In this document: in pieces, positions 34,501-42,539 of the stretch | Numbering within the stretch: position 1 is the first letter of the stretch | How the letters are laid out: every line of letters begins with the position of its first letter | NCBI RefSeq assembly: GCF_900129355.1 | Contig: NZ_FQVL01000012.1 | Span: 1-64,000 of the forward strand | DNA length: 64,000 nucleotides | Reading direction: 5' to 3' | Source: Seinonella peptonophila | Lineage (GTDB): Bacteria > Bacillota > Bacilli > Thermoactinomycetales > Thermoactinomycetaceae | Translations under genes and position numbers: made by a program | Notes under the pieces: model-generated | Told to the model about the DNA's origin: nothing | What the model saw: the letters and a program-made list of their open reading frames with translations, nothing else | Database searches by the model: none

Positions 34501-35547
34501 TCATTTATTATTTTTAAGCAATGACTTCACTTGAATATCTCCATTGACCAATTTTTGTTCAATCTCTTTCATCTTATCTTGAATATCTTTTGGCACATGT
34601 TCTTCATAAAGTTTATCCTTTGCTAAACCTACGCCTTTCTCTTTTAATCCAAGGACTTCATGTGTACCAAATTTCAACTTACCTTCTTTATACATAGAAA
34701 GGGCACGGAAAATGGATTCATCGATATTCTTCATCATGGATGTGAGAACGCTTCCAGGATAGAGAGCATTTTGGTTTGAGTCGACCCCAATGCTATATTT
34801 ACCTACATCATGGCTAGCTTCTAATAATCCTAAACCTGCACCTGCTGCTACATTAAAGGAGATATCTACTTTTTGCGTATTATACTGTGAGAGCGCTTGA
34901 TCTTTTGCTTTTGGTGCGTTTACAAAATCACCAACATAAGATGCTACAACTTGAATTTGGGGATCGATATATTTGGCTCCTTGCTCATAGCCATATTTAA
35001 AATCGTTAATAATCGGGATATCTTGTCCACCAATAAAGCCAATCACTTTATCTGGATTTGCAGCTTTCAGTTCTTTACTTGTTGTTACCAAACCTGCAAA
35101 GGCTCCAGCTAAGAATGAACCATCACTCTGCGAATAGGTCATTGAATAAACATTTGGAGAATCTTTTACCACATCATCAAAGAAGATAAATTTGACATCA
35201 GGATAACGCTGAGATAATTCTTTGACTGAATCAACCATCTGACTGGTACCTACCACTACCAAATCGTATTTGCCACCTGAGATCAATGATTCTAAGCCAG
35301 AAGCCCAGTCAGCTTGGTTTGTTCCGCCTTCGACTGTTTTTGTTTTGATGCCTAATTCTTTACGCGCTTTTTCAATGCCTCGCTGTGCTGAATCAACAAA
35401 ACCTTTATCACCTAGGGAACCGTTTACATAATATAGAACATTAGTTTCTCCCGATTTTTTTGTAGTTGCAGCACCACCACATCCAGTTACAACCAAGATG
35501 AGAGATAAGATTGCGATACATGATAACCATAGTGAGCGTTTCTTCAT
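34501..35547 (-). CDS. BMP family nucleoside-binding lipoprotein (NupN-like)
   Basis: 348 residues. A lipoprotein signal with lipobox LVVTGC (Cys23) precedes a BMP-type binding fold: VLYYVNGSLGDKGFVDSAQRGIEKARKE, VVVGTSQMVDSVKELSQRYPDVKFIFFD, IGFIGGQDIPIINDFKYGYEQGAKYI and ISFNVAAGAGLGLLEA. It captures nucleosides outside the membrane for the two permeases. It is the first gene of the operon, with promoter and LacI-type operator just upstream (35647-35706). Confidence 0.93.
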   Translation of the reverse strand: MKKRSLWLSCIAILSLILVVTGCGGAATTKKSGETNVLYYVNGSLGDKGFVDSAQRGIEKARKELGIKTKTVEGGTNQADWASGLESLISGGKYDLVVVGTSQMVDSVKELSQRYPDVKFIFFDDVVKDSPNVYSMTYSQSDGSFLAGAFAGLVTTSKELKAANPDKVIGFIGGQDIPIINDFKYGYEQGAKYIDPQIQVVASYVGDFVNAPKAKDQALSQYNTQKVDISFNVAAGAGLGLLEASHDVGKYSIGVDSNQNALYPGSVLTSMMKNIDESIFRALSMYKEGKLKFGTHEVLGLKEKGVGLAKDKLYEEHVPKDIQDKMKEIEQKLVNGDIQVKSLLKNNK

Positions 35548-35646
35548 TTACAGAGTCCCCTTTCAGATTTTGTAAACTGGTACAAGATGAAAGTGAAGCT
35601 TAACTAGATCGAACTTTCGTCTCACCTCTCTCTACGATCTACGATG

Positions 35647-35660
35647 TGTAACCGCTTTCA
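35647..35660 (-). promoter_or_regulatory. LacI-type operator or cre site
   Basis: On the minus strand this reads TGAAAGCGGTTACA. It fits the cre consensus TGWAANCGNTNWCA and the general LacI-family operator form. It lies downstream of the -10 box, where a bound repressor would block elongation. The operon's own LacI regulator and CcpA are both candidates. Confidence 0.65.
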
Positions 35661-35677
35661 CATTTTGTTATATCTTA

Positions 35678-35706
35678 TTTATACAACAAAACCTATCATT
35701 TGAAAA
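35678..35706 (-). promoter_or_regulatory. Promoter of the nucleoside operon
   Basis: On the minus strand, -35 TTTTCA (35701-35706) and -10 TATAAA (35678-35683) have exactly 17 bases between them. The operator lies about 17 bases downstream of the -10. Confidence 0.55.
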
Positions 35707-35940
35707 CGCTTTTTTATCCAATTTTGATAAAAAGCTTTTAGGCGTTTCTTTCATAACCCCGAAAATGTAGATTAGAGATACTGTTGCATGCCCATAGCTA
35801 AGAAAAAGATCCTCCCAAACCGAAAAAAAAGCTAGTCCTGCTATTGGATCTCCTGAATCATTTCAATTCTGGAGATGCTTCTTAATGAACATTTTCGGGA
35901 GATATATGCTGAAGGCCCGCTTTTACTTACTTTCGATCAC
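35707..35940. other. Intergenic region between divergent units
   Basis: No coding sequence is seen between the nucleoside operon promoter and the HTH-ClpP operon promoter. A second AACGCTTTT motif (about 35705-35713) resembles half a LacI-type site. Confidence 0.35.
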
Positions 35941-35979
35941 TTGACAATAAAATAATAACGTAATAAAATATTTTTACGT
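35941..35979 (+). promoter_or_regulatory. Sigma-A promoter with overlapping inverted repeat
   Basis: TTGACA (35941-35946), a 17-base spacer and TAAAAT (35964-35969) form a near-consensus promoter. An inverted repeat ACGTAA (35958-35963) with TTACGT (35974-35979) brackets the -10 box, a good place for autorepression by the adjacent ArsR-like protein. Confidence 0.75.
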
Positions 35980-36006
35980 AAATAATACTTATTAAGTGGT
36001 GTTGCA

Positions 36007-36648
36007 ATGAATCAAAAAATCCAGGAAACCTATCGAATCGAGTCTCCTGAACAGGCCACAGCACTGATTAATCCCCTTCGCGTGGAAATATTAACATTAC
36101 TCAAACAGCCTCGTTCCGCTGCTGAAGTAGCACGCCAACTTCGCGAACCACCTCAGCGCATCAATTATCATCTAAAAAGCCTAGAAAAAGTTGGATTGGT
36201 GATGCAAGTCGGGACGCGTCAAGTTCGAAATTTAGTTGAAATACTATATCAAAGCATTGCCCGATCCTTTCTGCTTTCAGAGTCGCTTACTTGGGGGCAA
36301 GAAACGCTTCAAAAAATTAAAGATCAAGGAGCGCTCGCGCATTTAATTCACACTTCTGAGCGTATAAAGCGCGACGCCATTAGTTTAATGGAGCATTCCG
36401 ATCAAGCAGAACAAATTCCTAGTGCCACACTTCAACTGCAAGTAAAGTTAAGCGGAGAAGAACAACGGCAAGCATTTGTTCATGAATACATCGAAATGAT
36501 GAAAGAGCTCGTCAAACGATATCAAGTGAGTCACCAAAATAGCGAAGACTACCAGGTGATCCTTGCCGTCTACCCCCAACACACTAAATTCGAGGAGGAG
36601 AAAAATGACCAGAAAGTTGATCATGGCGAAGAAGAAAGAGAGTCATGA
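36007..36648 (+). CDS. ArsR-like winged-helix regulator
   Basis: 213 residues. The N-terminal HTH reads INPLRVEILTLLKQPRSAAEVARQLREPPQRINYHLKSLEKVGLV, and a longer helical C-terminal part follows (QEYIEMMKELVKRYQ-like). No cysteine metal site is seen. Some Bacillus relatives of this HTH type precede SRPBCC genes; here it heads an operon with a 75-residue protein and a ClpP paralogue. The promoter at 35941 carries an inverted repeat that may be its operator. Confidence 0.82.
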   Translation: MNQKIQETYRIESPEQATALINPLRVEILTLLKQPRSAAEVARQLREPPQRINYHLKSLEKVGLVMQVGTRQVRNLVEILYQSIARSFLLSESLTWGQETLQKIKDQGALAHLIHTSERIKRDAISLMEHSDQAEQIPSATLQLQVKLSGEEQRQAFVHEYIEMMKELVKRYQVSHQNSEDYQVILAVYPQHTKFEEEKNDQKVDHGEEERES

Positions 36649-36832
36649 AAAGGAATCAACGATCATATGGGAAACAAAATCAAAGCAAAAAGAGCAAGGG
36701 AAAGTGATTCATTTCCCTACCAAACACGAAAGTACTTATGATGTTTTAGAAATCAATCCTCCATCTCCTGTAAGGATTCATATCTCCTCCTCTGGATTTG
36801 GCTTTAAACAAAAACTACAAATGGCTGCTTAG
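36605..36832 (+). CDS. Small basic hypothetical protein in the HTH-ClpP operon
   Basis: 75 residues, [19 protein letters not shown] then [17 protein letters not shown] and a C-terminus [14 protein letters not shown]. It is highly charged and probably unstructured at the N-terminus. GGAGGAG precedes ATG 36605, and the gene overlaps the last 44 bases of the regulator in another frame. It ends 28 bases before clpP. It could be an adaptor or substrate of the ClpP paralogue, or a spurious frame. The good ribosome site favours a real gene. Confidence 0.5.
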   Translation: MTRKLIMAKKKESHEKESTIIWETKSKQKEQGKVIHFPTKHESTYDVLEINPPSPVRIHISSSGFGFKQKLQMAA

Positions 36833-36860
36833 ATGGAATCTATTTGAGAGGGTGTTACTG

Positions 36861-37439
36861 ATGACCACTATTCCATATGTTATCGAATCAACCGATCGCG
36901 GCGAGCGTTCTTATGATATTTATTCGCGTATGCTGAAAGACCGAATCATATTCCTAGGCACAGGAATTGATGATCAAGTTGCCAACAGTATCATTGCTCA
37001 ATTGTTATTCTTAGCTGCAGAAGATGATAAAAAAGACATCAATCTCTACATCAATTCGCCTGGGGGCTCAGTAACAAGTGGATTAGCGATTTTTGACACC
37101 ATGCAGTTGATCAAACCTGATGTTTCGACAATTGCGATTGGTCTATCTGCTTCAGCTGCCGCTACCATCTTAGTGGGCGGTGCCAAAGGTAAACGCTTAG
37201 CACTCCCCAATGCTGAAATTCTCATCCACCAACCCTGGGTTCAAAAGATAGAGGGTCAAGCCACAGATATAAAAATCCAGGCGGATAATATCTTGAAGCA
37301 TCGAAAACGAATTAATCAAATCTATTCTGAACGTACCAAGCAACCCTTATCTAAAATCGAACAGGATATGGAACGAGACCATTATCTAACGGCTGAAGAA
37401 GCATTGGAGTATGGGATAATAGATAAAATTGTAGGATAG
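36861..37439 (+). CDS. ClpP-type serine protease, non-canonical paralogue
   Basis: 192 residues of the Clp protease proteolytic subunit family, which forms barrels and degrades proteins fed by Clp ATPases. The triad is visible: Ser in [14 protein letters not shown] (canonical is GMAASMGAFL), His in [12 protein letters not shown], and Asp in [15 protein letters not shown]. The oxyanion loop [16 protein letters not shown] is intact. The changed Ser environment and HQPW instead of HQPL suggest a paralogue rather than the housekeeping ClpP. GAGAGGG precedes ATG 36861. It is the last gene of an HTH-led operon with a strong terminator. Confidence 0.9.
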   Translation: MTTIPYVIESTDRGERSYDIYSRMLKDRIIFLGTGIDDQVANSIIAQLLFLAAEDDKKDINLYINSPGGSVTSGLAIFDTMQLIKPDVSTIAIGLSASAAATILVGGAKGKRLALPNAEILIHQPWVQKIEGQATDIKIQADNILKHRKRINQIYSERTKQPLSKIEQDMERDHYLTAEEALEYGIIDKIVG

Positions 37440-37440
37440 T

Positions 37441-37471
37441 CTAAAGCCCCATCGATTGGATGGGGCTTTAG
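37441..37471 (+). terminator. Terminator of the HTH-ClpP operon
   Basis: CTAAAGCCCCATC pairs perfectly with GATGGGGCTTTAG around GATTG. It starts two bases after the clpP stop; the symmetric T/A tails also suit the converging glycosylase gene. Confidence 0.88.
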
Positions 37472-37502
37472 TTTGTGGACAAAGATAATGGTTTAAGGAA
37501 TA

Positions 37503-38402
37503 TTAGTATAATGTTCTCCAAAGGTAGAAAGTTGCATATGATTCCCAATTTGCCCAGTTGATCGACCACGTTTTAATCTCATCCTTTGTTGGTTTCTGGT
37601 CTAAACCAAGCGCAAATTTCATTGCATTTTGCAAACCGACATCATCAATCGGAAATGCGGAAGAAGCTCTTAAACAACGCATCATCACATAGTTAGCTGT
37701 CCAAGGTCCAATCCCTCTAATTTTGACTAACTGCTTTTCTGCTTCCTTCTCCCCTTTTTGCACCATCAAATCAAGTAATGCACTTTTAGATAGCTCTGTC
37801 GACTCTATTAATGAAGCAACACCAATCAGATATTCTGCTTTCTTCTTTGTCATTTTTAATGCAGTTAAATCATCAATTGACAATGATGCAATCTGACCAG
37901 AAGTGGGAAATAACCAATACTTTTGATCTTGCCAAGTGATCGATTTTCCAAACGTTTCTACAAAACGGCGTTTTAGCGTGTAAGCAAAAGACAGATTGAT
38001 TTGTTGTCCAATAATCGCCCAACATAGTGCTTCAAACAATGATGGCATGCCAATATTACGCAAGCCATAAAACTGCTTTGCGATTTTACTCAATATGGGG
38101 TCATGTGCTGCCATTTGGTAAAAAGGAACTAAATCACGATCAAGATCAAACCAATCTTGTATATATTTTGTAACTTTCAGCTCAATCTTTTCATTCATGA
38201 TCTTCGGTTGATTGATAAAGGATATTTGCAATACGTTTTGTGTTGGATTACTAATTTCTATCAATAAGTCTATATCATCTATTTTTAGAAGTTTATATAA
38301 TTTTTTATCTTTCATCTGGTACATACACTCTGCGGAGGAAACAGATAAATACGCAAGTGTTTGCGAAAATGAAAATTCATCTGGTACTGTTAACAGCAAC
38401 AC
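37503..38402 (-). CDS. DNA-3-methyladenine glycosylase II (AlkA-like)
   Basis: 299 residues, HhH-GPD superfamily. The hairpin-helix-hairpin LVKIRGIGPWTANYVMMR and the catalytic Asp in SAFPIDDVGLQNAM are characteristic, as is FEALCWAIIGQQINLSFAYTLKRRF. It removes alkylated purines from DNA in base excision repair. The N-terminal region has the AlkA_N-like beta domain but no Ada domain. The start is GTG 38402 with AAAGGGG upstream. Confidence 0.9.
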   Translation of the reverse strand: MLLLTVPDEFSFSQTLAYLSVSSAECMYQMKDKKLYKLLKIDDIDLLIEISNPTQNVLQISFINQPKIMNEKIELKVTKYIQDWFDLDRDLVPFYQMAAHDPILSKIAKQFYGLRNIGMPSLFEALCWAIIGQQINLSFAYTLKRRFVETFGKSITWQDQKYWLFPTSGQIASLSIDDLTALKMTKKKAEYLIGVASLIESTELSKSALLDLMVQKGEKEAEKQLVKIRGIGPWTANYVMMRCLRASSAFPIDDVGLQNAMKFALGLDQKPTKDEIKTWSINWANWESYATFYLWRTLY

Positions 38403-38647
38403 AAATATTCCCCTTTCCTAGATCAACGTCTACCATTTTATCATATCATCGAAAAACTATATTCATCTTACAATATAACCGCAAGATATGATTGTTCTCA
38501 TTGATTCTGTGTTAGATACCATTATTCTGCCTATTCCGAATCTTATCTGTTCACTTGTTCGCTTCTTTCTCCAATAGTATTCTTATAAGTACCAAGTTTT
38601 AAATTATATAAATACAGTCTAATTTTAGAAAAAAAGGGGTTATAACA

Positions 38648-40198
38648 TTGAAACATAACATCGGACAGTTACTCACATACCGTGCAAAAAGTTATTCCGA
38701 TGTCGAAGGTGCGATTGATGCTAATCGCAATGTTCGCTTTACATACTCCCAATTAAATGCCCAAGTGAATCGCATTGCCAATTGGCTCAAACATAATGGT
38801 ATAAAACCAAAAGAACGAATCGCATTGCTTTGTCAAAACAGTATTGATATGATGACAATTTTCTATGGAGCGGCAAAGATCGGTGCTGTTTCCCTTCCAC
38901 TCAATGTAAGGCTGAATATAGAAGAATTCAAACAAATTCTCAACGATGGCGAACCAAAAGTACTTTTTTACGATGAGTCATTCGCTTCACAGGTTGATAT
39001 TTTACGTCATCATGTTCCATCTTTACTCACTTTTGTAAGTCTAGGAAATTCCATATCATCGACAATTTCTTTTCAACAACTCCTAGAAGAATCAGATGAA
39101 GAGGAACCAGAATTAATCGGAGGTGGCGATGATCCATTTTTATTGATCTATACTTCTGGTACAACAGGTGTTCCAAAAGGTGTCATACTTACACACAATA
39201 ACCTATGGATGTCCGGCTACCACTTTAGCAACCATTTTGATTGGCGCACTTTTGATCGAAACTTAATTATTACCCCCATGTTTCATATTAGTGGACATAT
39301 GTTTACTGTTACCAACCTAGTTCGAGGATCTACCTCTGTATATGCAGATTTCCACCCTCGACTAACTTGGCAAGTCATTGAAAATGAACGAATCACTCAA
39401 TTTCTAGCGGTTCCGGCTATGCTTAAACTACTGATGAATGAACCGAATTGGATGGAACGAGACATCGATTCATTACGCTATATCATCTGTGGTGCTGACT
39501 CCGTCCCAGCTCAAATCATTGAAAAATGCAACCAATTTGGGTTAGAAATTTGTCACGGATATGGTTGTACAGAGTTCTCTGGAATTGCTTGCTGTTGGAC
39601 AAATGGAATGGATAAAGAAAAGAAACATACTGTAGGTAAGCCTGCACCTTTTACAGAAATCAAAATTGTTGACCCAGAAACAGGGGAAGAATTGCCCCGT
39701 GGTCAAGTGGGAGAAATTGCCTATCGAGGTCCGCAAATGTTTGCTGGATATTGGCGGAAGCCAGAAGAAACTGCTAAGGTGGTTCGAAATGGTTGGTATC
39801 ATTCAGGAGACATGGGAAAAATGGATGCCGAAGGGTATTTAATGGTTGTAGATCGACTAAAAGATATGATTATCTGTGCGGGAGAAAATATATACCCTGC
39901 TGAAGTGGAAGGAATTCTTCTGAATCTAGAAGGCATTCACGAAATCGCTGTCGTAGGAGCCCCTGACGAAATTCAAGGTCAAATCCCGATGGCTTTTGTT
40001 GTCAAAAGACCACACTCAAAATTGACAAAAGAAGATATTCTTGCGTTTTGCAAAGGGAGATTAGCCGCTTTTAAATGCGGCGAAAACGTAGAGTTTATTG
40101 ATGAATTACCACGAAATTCAACAGGAAAAGTAATGAAAACAACATTACGTAAAATGGCTGCATCGATTATTCAACAAAAGAGAAATGCCTTAGAATAA
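38648..40198 (+). CDS. Acyl-CoA synthetase (class I adenylate-forming, FadD-like)
   Basis: 516 residues. Core motifs are LLIYTSGTTGVPKGVILTH (P-loop), TPMFHISGHMFTVTNL, CHGYGCTEFSG (A5), WYHSGDMGKMDAEGYLMVVDRLKDMIICAGENIYPAEVE (A7-A8) and the C-terminal catalytic Lys in RNSTGKVMKTTL (A10). It activates a carboxylic acid with ATP and transfers it to CoA. Chain length cannot be read from sequence. The TTG start 38648 follows AAGGGG. Monocistronic, with a terminator at 40216-40243. Confidence 0.9.
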   Translation: MKHNIGQLLTYRAKSYSDVEGAIDANRNVRFTYSQLNAQVNRIANWLKHNGIKPKERIALLCQNSIDMMTIFYGAAKIGAVSLPLNVRLNIEEFKQILNDGEPKVLFYDESFASQVDILRHHVPSLLTFVSLGNSISSTISFQQLLEESDEEEPELIGGGDDPFLLIYTSGTTGVPKGVILTHNNLWMSGYHFSNHFDWRTFDRNLIITPMFHISGHMFTVTNLVRGSTSVYADFHPRLTWQVIENERITQFLAVPAMLKLLMNEPNWMERDIDSLRYIICGADSVPAQIIEKCNQFGLEICHGYGCTEFSGIACCWTNGMDKEKKHTVGKPAPFTEIKIVDPETGEELPRGQVGEIAYRGPQMFAGYWRKPEETAKVVRNGWYHSGDMGKMDAEGYLMVVDRLKDMIICAGENIYPAEVEGILLNLEGIHEIAVVGAPDEIQGQIPMAFVVKRPHSKLTKEDILAFCKGRLAAFKCGENVEFIDELPRNSTGKVMKTTLRKMAASIIQQKRNALE

Positions 40199-40215
40199 GC
40201 CTTCTACACATGATC

Positions 40216-40243
40216 AAGCCTAAGGAAATCTTCCTTAGGCTTT
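40216..40243 (+). terminator. Terminator of the acyl-CoA synthetase gene
   Basis: AAGCCTAAGGAA pairs with TTCCTTAGGCTT around ATC, followed by T. Located 18 bases after the stop. Confidence 0.8.
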
Positions 40244-40275
40244 CCACGATTAATTTCCATTGATTCATAAAATCG

Positions 40276-40536
40276 CTAAATCAGGTGAAAATTGACCTGC
40301 TTTTGTTCCTTTACCAATATTACAATCACTATCTGCTCTCCGGGCCGTTGAATCCATAACAATGCATCTGCACCATTATTTGGATGAGTTGTCGGATGAA
40401 TTCCTAATTTTCTTCTAGGTGGATTACACCATTCGCCATTTGCTCCATTGTCATTTCGACTTACATCAGGATGTTCCAGAAGAAAAGGATCATTTTTTTG
40501 TTTTGGGGGATTATTTATTCTTAACTTGATGGGCAT
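40276..40536 (-). CDS. Small hypothetical protein
   Basis: About 86 residues (MPIKLRINNPPKQKNDP, GEWCNPPRRKLGIHPTTHPNNGADALLW, EQIVIVILVKEQKQ). Asn- and Pro-rich, with a hydrophobic strand near the C-terminus. ATG 40536 is preferred because AAGAGG lies nine bases upstream; ATG 40542 is too close. Host-like AT-rich composition. No family recognised. Confidence 0.45.
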   Translation of the reverse strand: MPIKLRINNPPKQKNDPFLLEHPDVSRNDNGANGEWCNPPRRKLGIHPTTHPNNGADALLWIQRPGEQIVIVILVKEQKQVNFHLI

Positions 40537-40725
40537 GCACATTGCCTCTTGTTCAATACCATACTGTATAGTATAATTAAAATGACTATGAAAATTATAG
40601 AAATACCAAAATAGTTGGCGACCCTTGGGTCGTTTCTATTCGGTAACGAAAAATCGAAGCGGCGGAACTCACCCGGTTGGGTAGTTTCGAGGTCTTTACG
40701 GCCACAACCATTTCCTGGAGGAGCC

Positions 40726-41247
40726 ATGAACGCGAAGCTCATCACCATCATCGCCGACAATGTGACTCACGACGAGTACCACTCGAAGTCCCTCATCCTA
40801 CCGCTGGACTTCACGATGTGCATCCCCGTCATGGAGGAGCGCACCCTGGGCCTCTTCGAGATCAACCAGTCCACCTTCGACCAGATCACCGGCCCCCAGA
40901 CCATCGACAGGGAGCCGATCCGCATCTATGGAACTGGCCCCTCGGTTCACTGGGTTAGCAACACTCAGTGGTTCATCAACGGGGGACTGATCTACGGGAC
41001 GGATGGTCAGTTCGGGTATCCCACATCCGAGGACACCTGGACGGAGAAGGGCAAGAGGGACTACCTGTGTTACTTCGTCACACGAACTCCTGAAAGGTTC
41101 AACCTTCAGCAGGTCAAGTGGGGAATGTCCAAGAAGTTCTTCCAGGCTCTCCAGCATGGGCAGGTCAAGGAGGAGTACCTCCAGTACCCCGACTGTGACC
41201 ACTTGAACCTCCTGTGCCGGATCGAGTTCAGGAACAGGGGCATGTGA
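40726..41247 (+). CDS. GC-rich hypothetical protein
   Basis: 173 residues beginning MNAKLITIIADNVTHDEYHSKS and containing GTGPSVHWVSNTQWFINGGLIYG and NLQQVKWGMSKKFFQALQHG. Predicted soluble, mixed alpha/beta. GGAGGAG directly precedes ATG 40726. Base composition is strikingly unlike the neighbours: the line 40801-40860 has 39 G+C of 60, against 26 of 60 at 39481-39540 in the upstream gene. A hairpin (about 41276-41313) follows. Probably imported; no family recognised. Confidence 0.6.
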   Translation: MNAKLITIIADNVTHDEYHSKSLILPLDFTMCIPVMEERTLGLFEINQSTFDQITGPQTIDREPIRIYGTGPSVHWVSNTQWFINGGLIYGTDGQFGYPTSEDTWTEKGKRDYLCYFVTRTPERFNLQQVKWGMSKKFFQALQHGQVKEEYLQYPDCDHLNLLCRIEFRNRGM

Positions 41248-41519
41248 TCGAGACAAGCACCTCTGAACAGGAGCGCGCATCCTGGTTCCCTGTGGGGAAT
41301 CAGGGTGCGTGTGTCAATATTAGTCGGAATAATCCATTTTAAATGAATATTATACATGCTATTCTATTGAGTGCAGAGATTCAGATGATAAATGATTACT
41401 CTTATATATTATGCTAGTATTAATTTAGCGACCGCTTATGCACAGAAGGAGGTATTTGATCCTTTTTTGTGATCCTGTTGGATGCGACTAGTTTCTAAGC
41501 TAGAGTTAGTGAGGTCTTC
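41248..41519. other. AT-rich spacer between two GC-rich genes
   Basis: GCGCATCCTG and CAGGGTGCGT with inner TTCCC/GGGGAA form a hairpin at about 41276-41313 after the first gene, without a clear T-run. The rest returns to AT-rich sequence. AAGGAGG at 41446-41452 has no convincing start codon at proper spacing. Confidence 0.45.
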
Positions 41520-41624
41520 ATGGGTAACGACAAGAAGCAGGTCAACACCGAGGTCGACCCCGACACCAGACAGGTTCGTCGCGATTTCGATCCCGACGAC
41601 ACCAGTGGCAGCAACGACGACTGA
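41520..41624 (+). CDS. 34-residue acidic peptide, GC-rich
   Basis: Encodes a short acidic protein beginning MGNDKKQVNTEVDPDTRQ and ending DDTSGSNDD. GTGAGGT lies five bases upstream of the ATG. Codons are strongly G/C-ending. A strong hairpin with T-run follows within 20 bases (41640-41696), so the unit is self-contained. No membrane segment, no cysteines. Function unknown. Confidence 0.5.
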   Translation: MGNDKKQVNTEVDPDTRQVRRDFDPDDTSGSNDD

Positions 41625-41639
41625 TCAAGCTGTCATGAG

Positions 41640-41696
41640 GAAGCCCCTAGGCACTGGGAGAGCCAATCTTCCAGTTGCTCAGGGGCTTCTTTGTTT
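41640..41696 (+). terminator. Two-tier terminator after the acidic peptide gene
   Basis: The outer stem GAAGCCCCT (41640-41648) pairs with AGGGGCTTC (41681-41689). The inner stem CTGGGAGA (41654-41661) pairs with TCTTCCAG (41667-41674). TTGTTT follows. Its two-tier shape resembles the structure at 19461-19524. Confidence 0.8.
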
Positions 41697-42009
41697 AGAT
41701 CAATCTGCATGATATGTCATGAGTAATGAATACAAAAAGCAGCTTGTCCCCCGAACATACAGATGTTGGCTACTTTTGGGATTGACCGAGTGAAGACAAC
41801 TCCCTATTCGGCTACCATTAGACCTCAAGATCTTAACCTAAGTTGCTTGGTCTATAGATCTTCGAAGTGTTTACGCGGACTCTCGACTGTCGATCTTGTC
41901 GGTGTCGAGCTAGCCTTTCTTAATTGAACTCAAATGAATGGGCTTACTCATCGTTTGCAAAGGATAAAATCTACATTTTTGGGATACTTTAATTTTCGAG
42001 GTGAATGAG
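41697..42009. other. Gap with mixed composition
   Basis: No gene is seen. CTCGAC...GTCGAG (about 41882-41909) can form a hairpin. The segment has intermediate GC content and may be decayed foreign DNA. Confidence 0.35.
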
Positions 42010-42216
42010 ATGGACAAACAAGAATTACTACCAGAAGAATTTCCAGAAGGACCTGTTGGAGCGACTCGAAATGAAAAACTAGGCAAAAGTTCACCTTGGA
42101 AGCGAAAACAGCGACGTGCCTCTGCTTATGTCTATCCAAGAAAAGAGTATCATGCTGGTCTTATGCGAGACTCTCCGGGAAGTCATCCCCCACACGATGG
42201 AACAGAAGAGTTTTAA
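42010..42216 (+). CDS. Small hypothetical protein upstream of the glutamate-synthase-like gene
   Basis: 68 residues (MDKQELLPEEFPEGPVGA...SPWKRKQRRASAYVYPRKEYHAG...PPHDGTEEF): an acidic head, a basic middle and an acidic tail, probably largely disordered. The start ATG 42010 fits GAGGTGA five bases upstream. It lies 29 bases before the next small gene, so the three genes 42010-43944 are likely one operon. No family recognised. Confidence 0.55.
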   Translation: MDKQELLPEEFPEGPVGATRNEKLGKSSPWKRKQRRASAYVYPRKEYHAGLMRDSPGSHPPHDGTEEF

Positions 42217-42245
42217 TTTTTATTCGATAATAGGAGCGATGATAC

Positions 42246-42539
42246 ATGTCTCACGAACAAAAACTAGAACATACCCTTACCTATCTACATTCAGAGCTGA
42301 ACAGATTAGAAACAATGGCAGGCACAATGGCTTCCATTGAGCAGGAGCACTTTAAAAAACTAACCAACTATGACCATCGAGAGCTAAATGATATTGCCGT
42401 TGAAGAGAAAACGGCGGCAAGACAATTAGGAAGTATGAAGCAAATGTGTCTATCCATGGCACAGAGAATTAATGAATTAAAAAATGAGTGGCATCATGAA
42501 GAGTCTAGGGAGAATCATAACCATGTGGAAATACATTGA
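42246..42539 (+). CDS. Small coiled-coil hypothetical protein
   Basis: 97 residues, almost wholly helical with heptad-like spacing (LEHTLTYLHSELNRLETMAGTM, KTAARQLGSMKQMCLSMAQRINELKNE). His-rich C-terminus (HHEESRENHNHVEIH). AGGAG precedes ATG 42246. It overlaps the following gene by 17 bases. Confidence 0.6.
   Translation: MSHEQKLEHTLTYLHSELNRLETMAGTMASIEQEHFKKLTNYDHRELNDIAVEEKTAARQLGSMKQMCLSMAQRINELKNEWHHEESRENHNHVEIH

Noticed and set aside
40798..41280. 160-residue minus-strand frame opposite the GC-rich 40726 gene.
   Set aside because: GC-rich coding DNA produces long antisense frames; the plus strand has the ribosome site and sensible amino-acid composition.
41446..41493. AAGGAGG followed by a possible TTG-initiated 11-codon frame (MILFCDPVGCD) with two cysteines, reminiscent of a cyclic signal peptide.
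   Set aside because: The spacing between the ribosome site and TTG is only three bases and no processing gene is near, so I did not call a gene.
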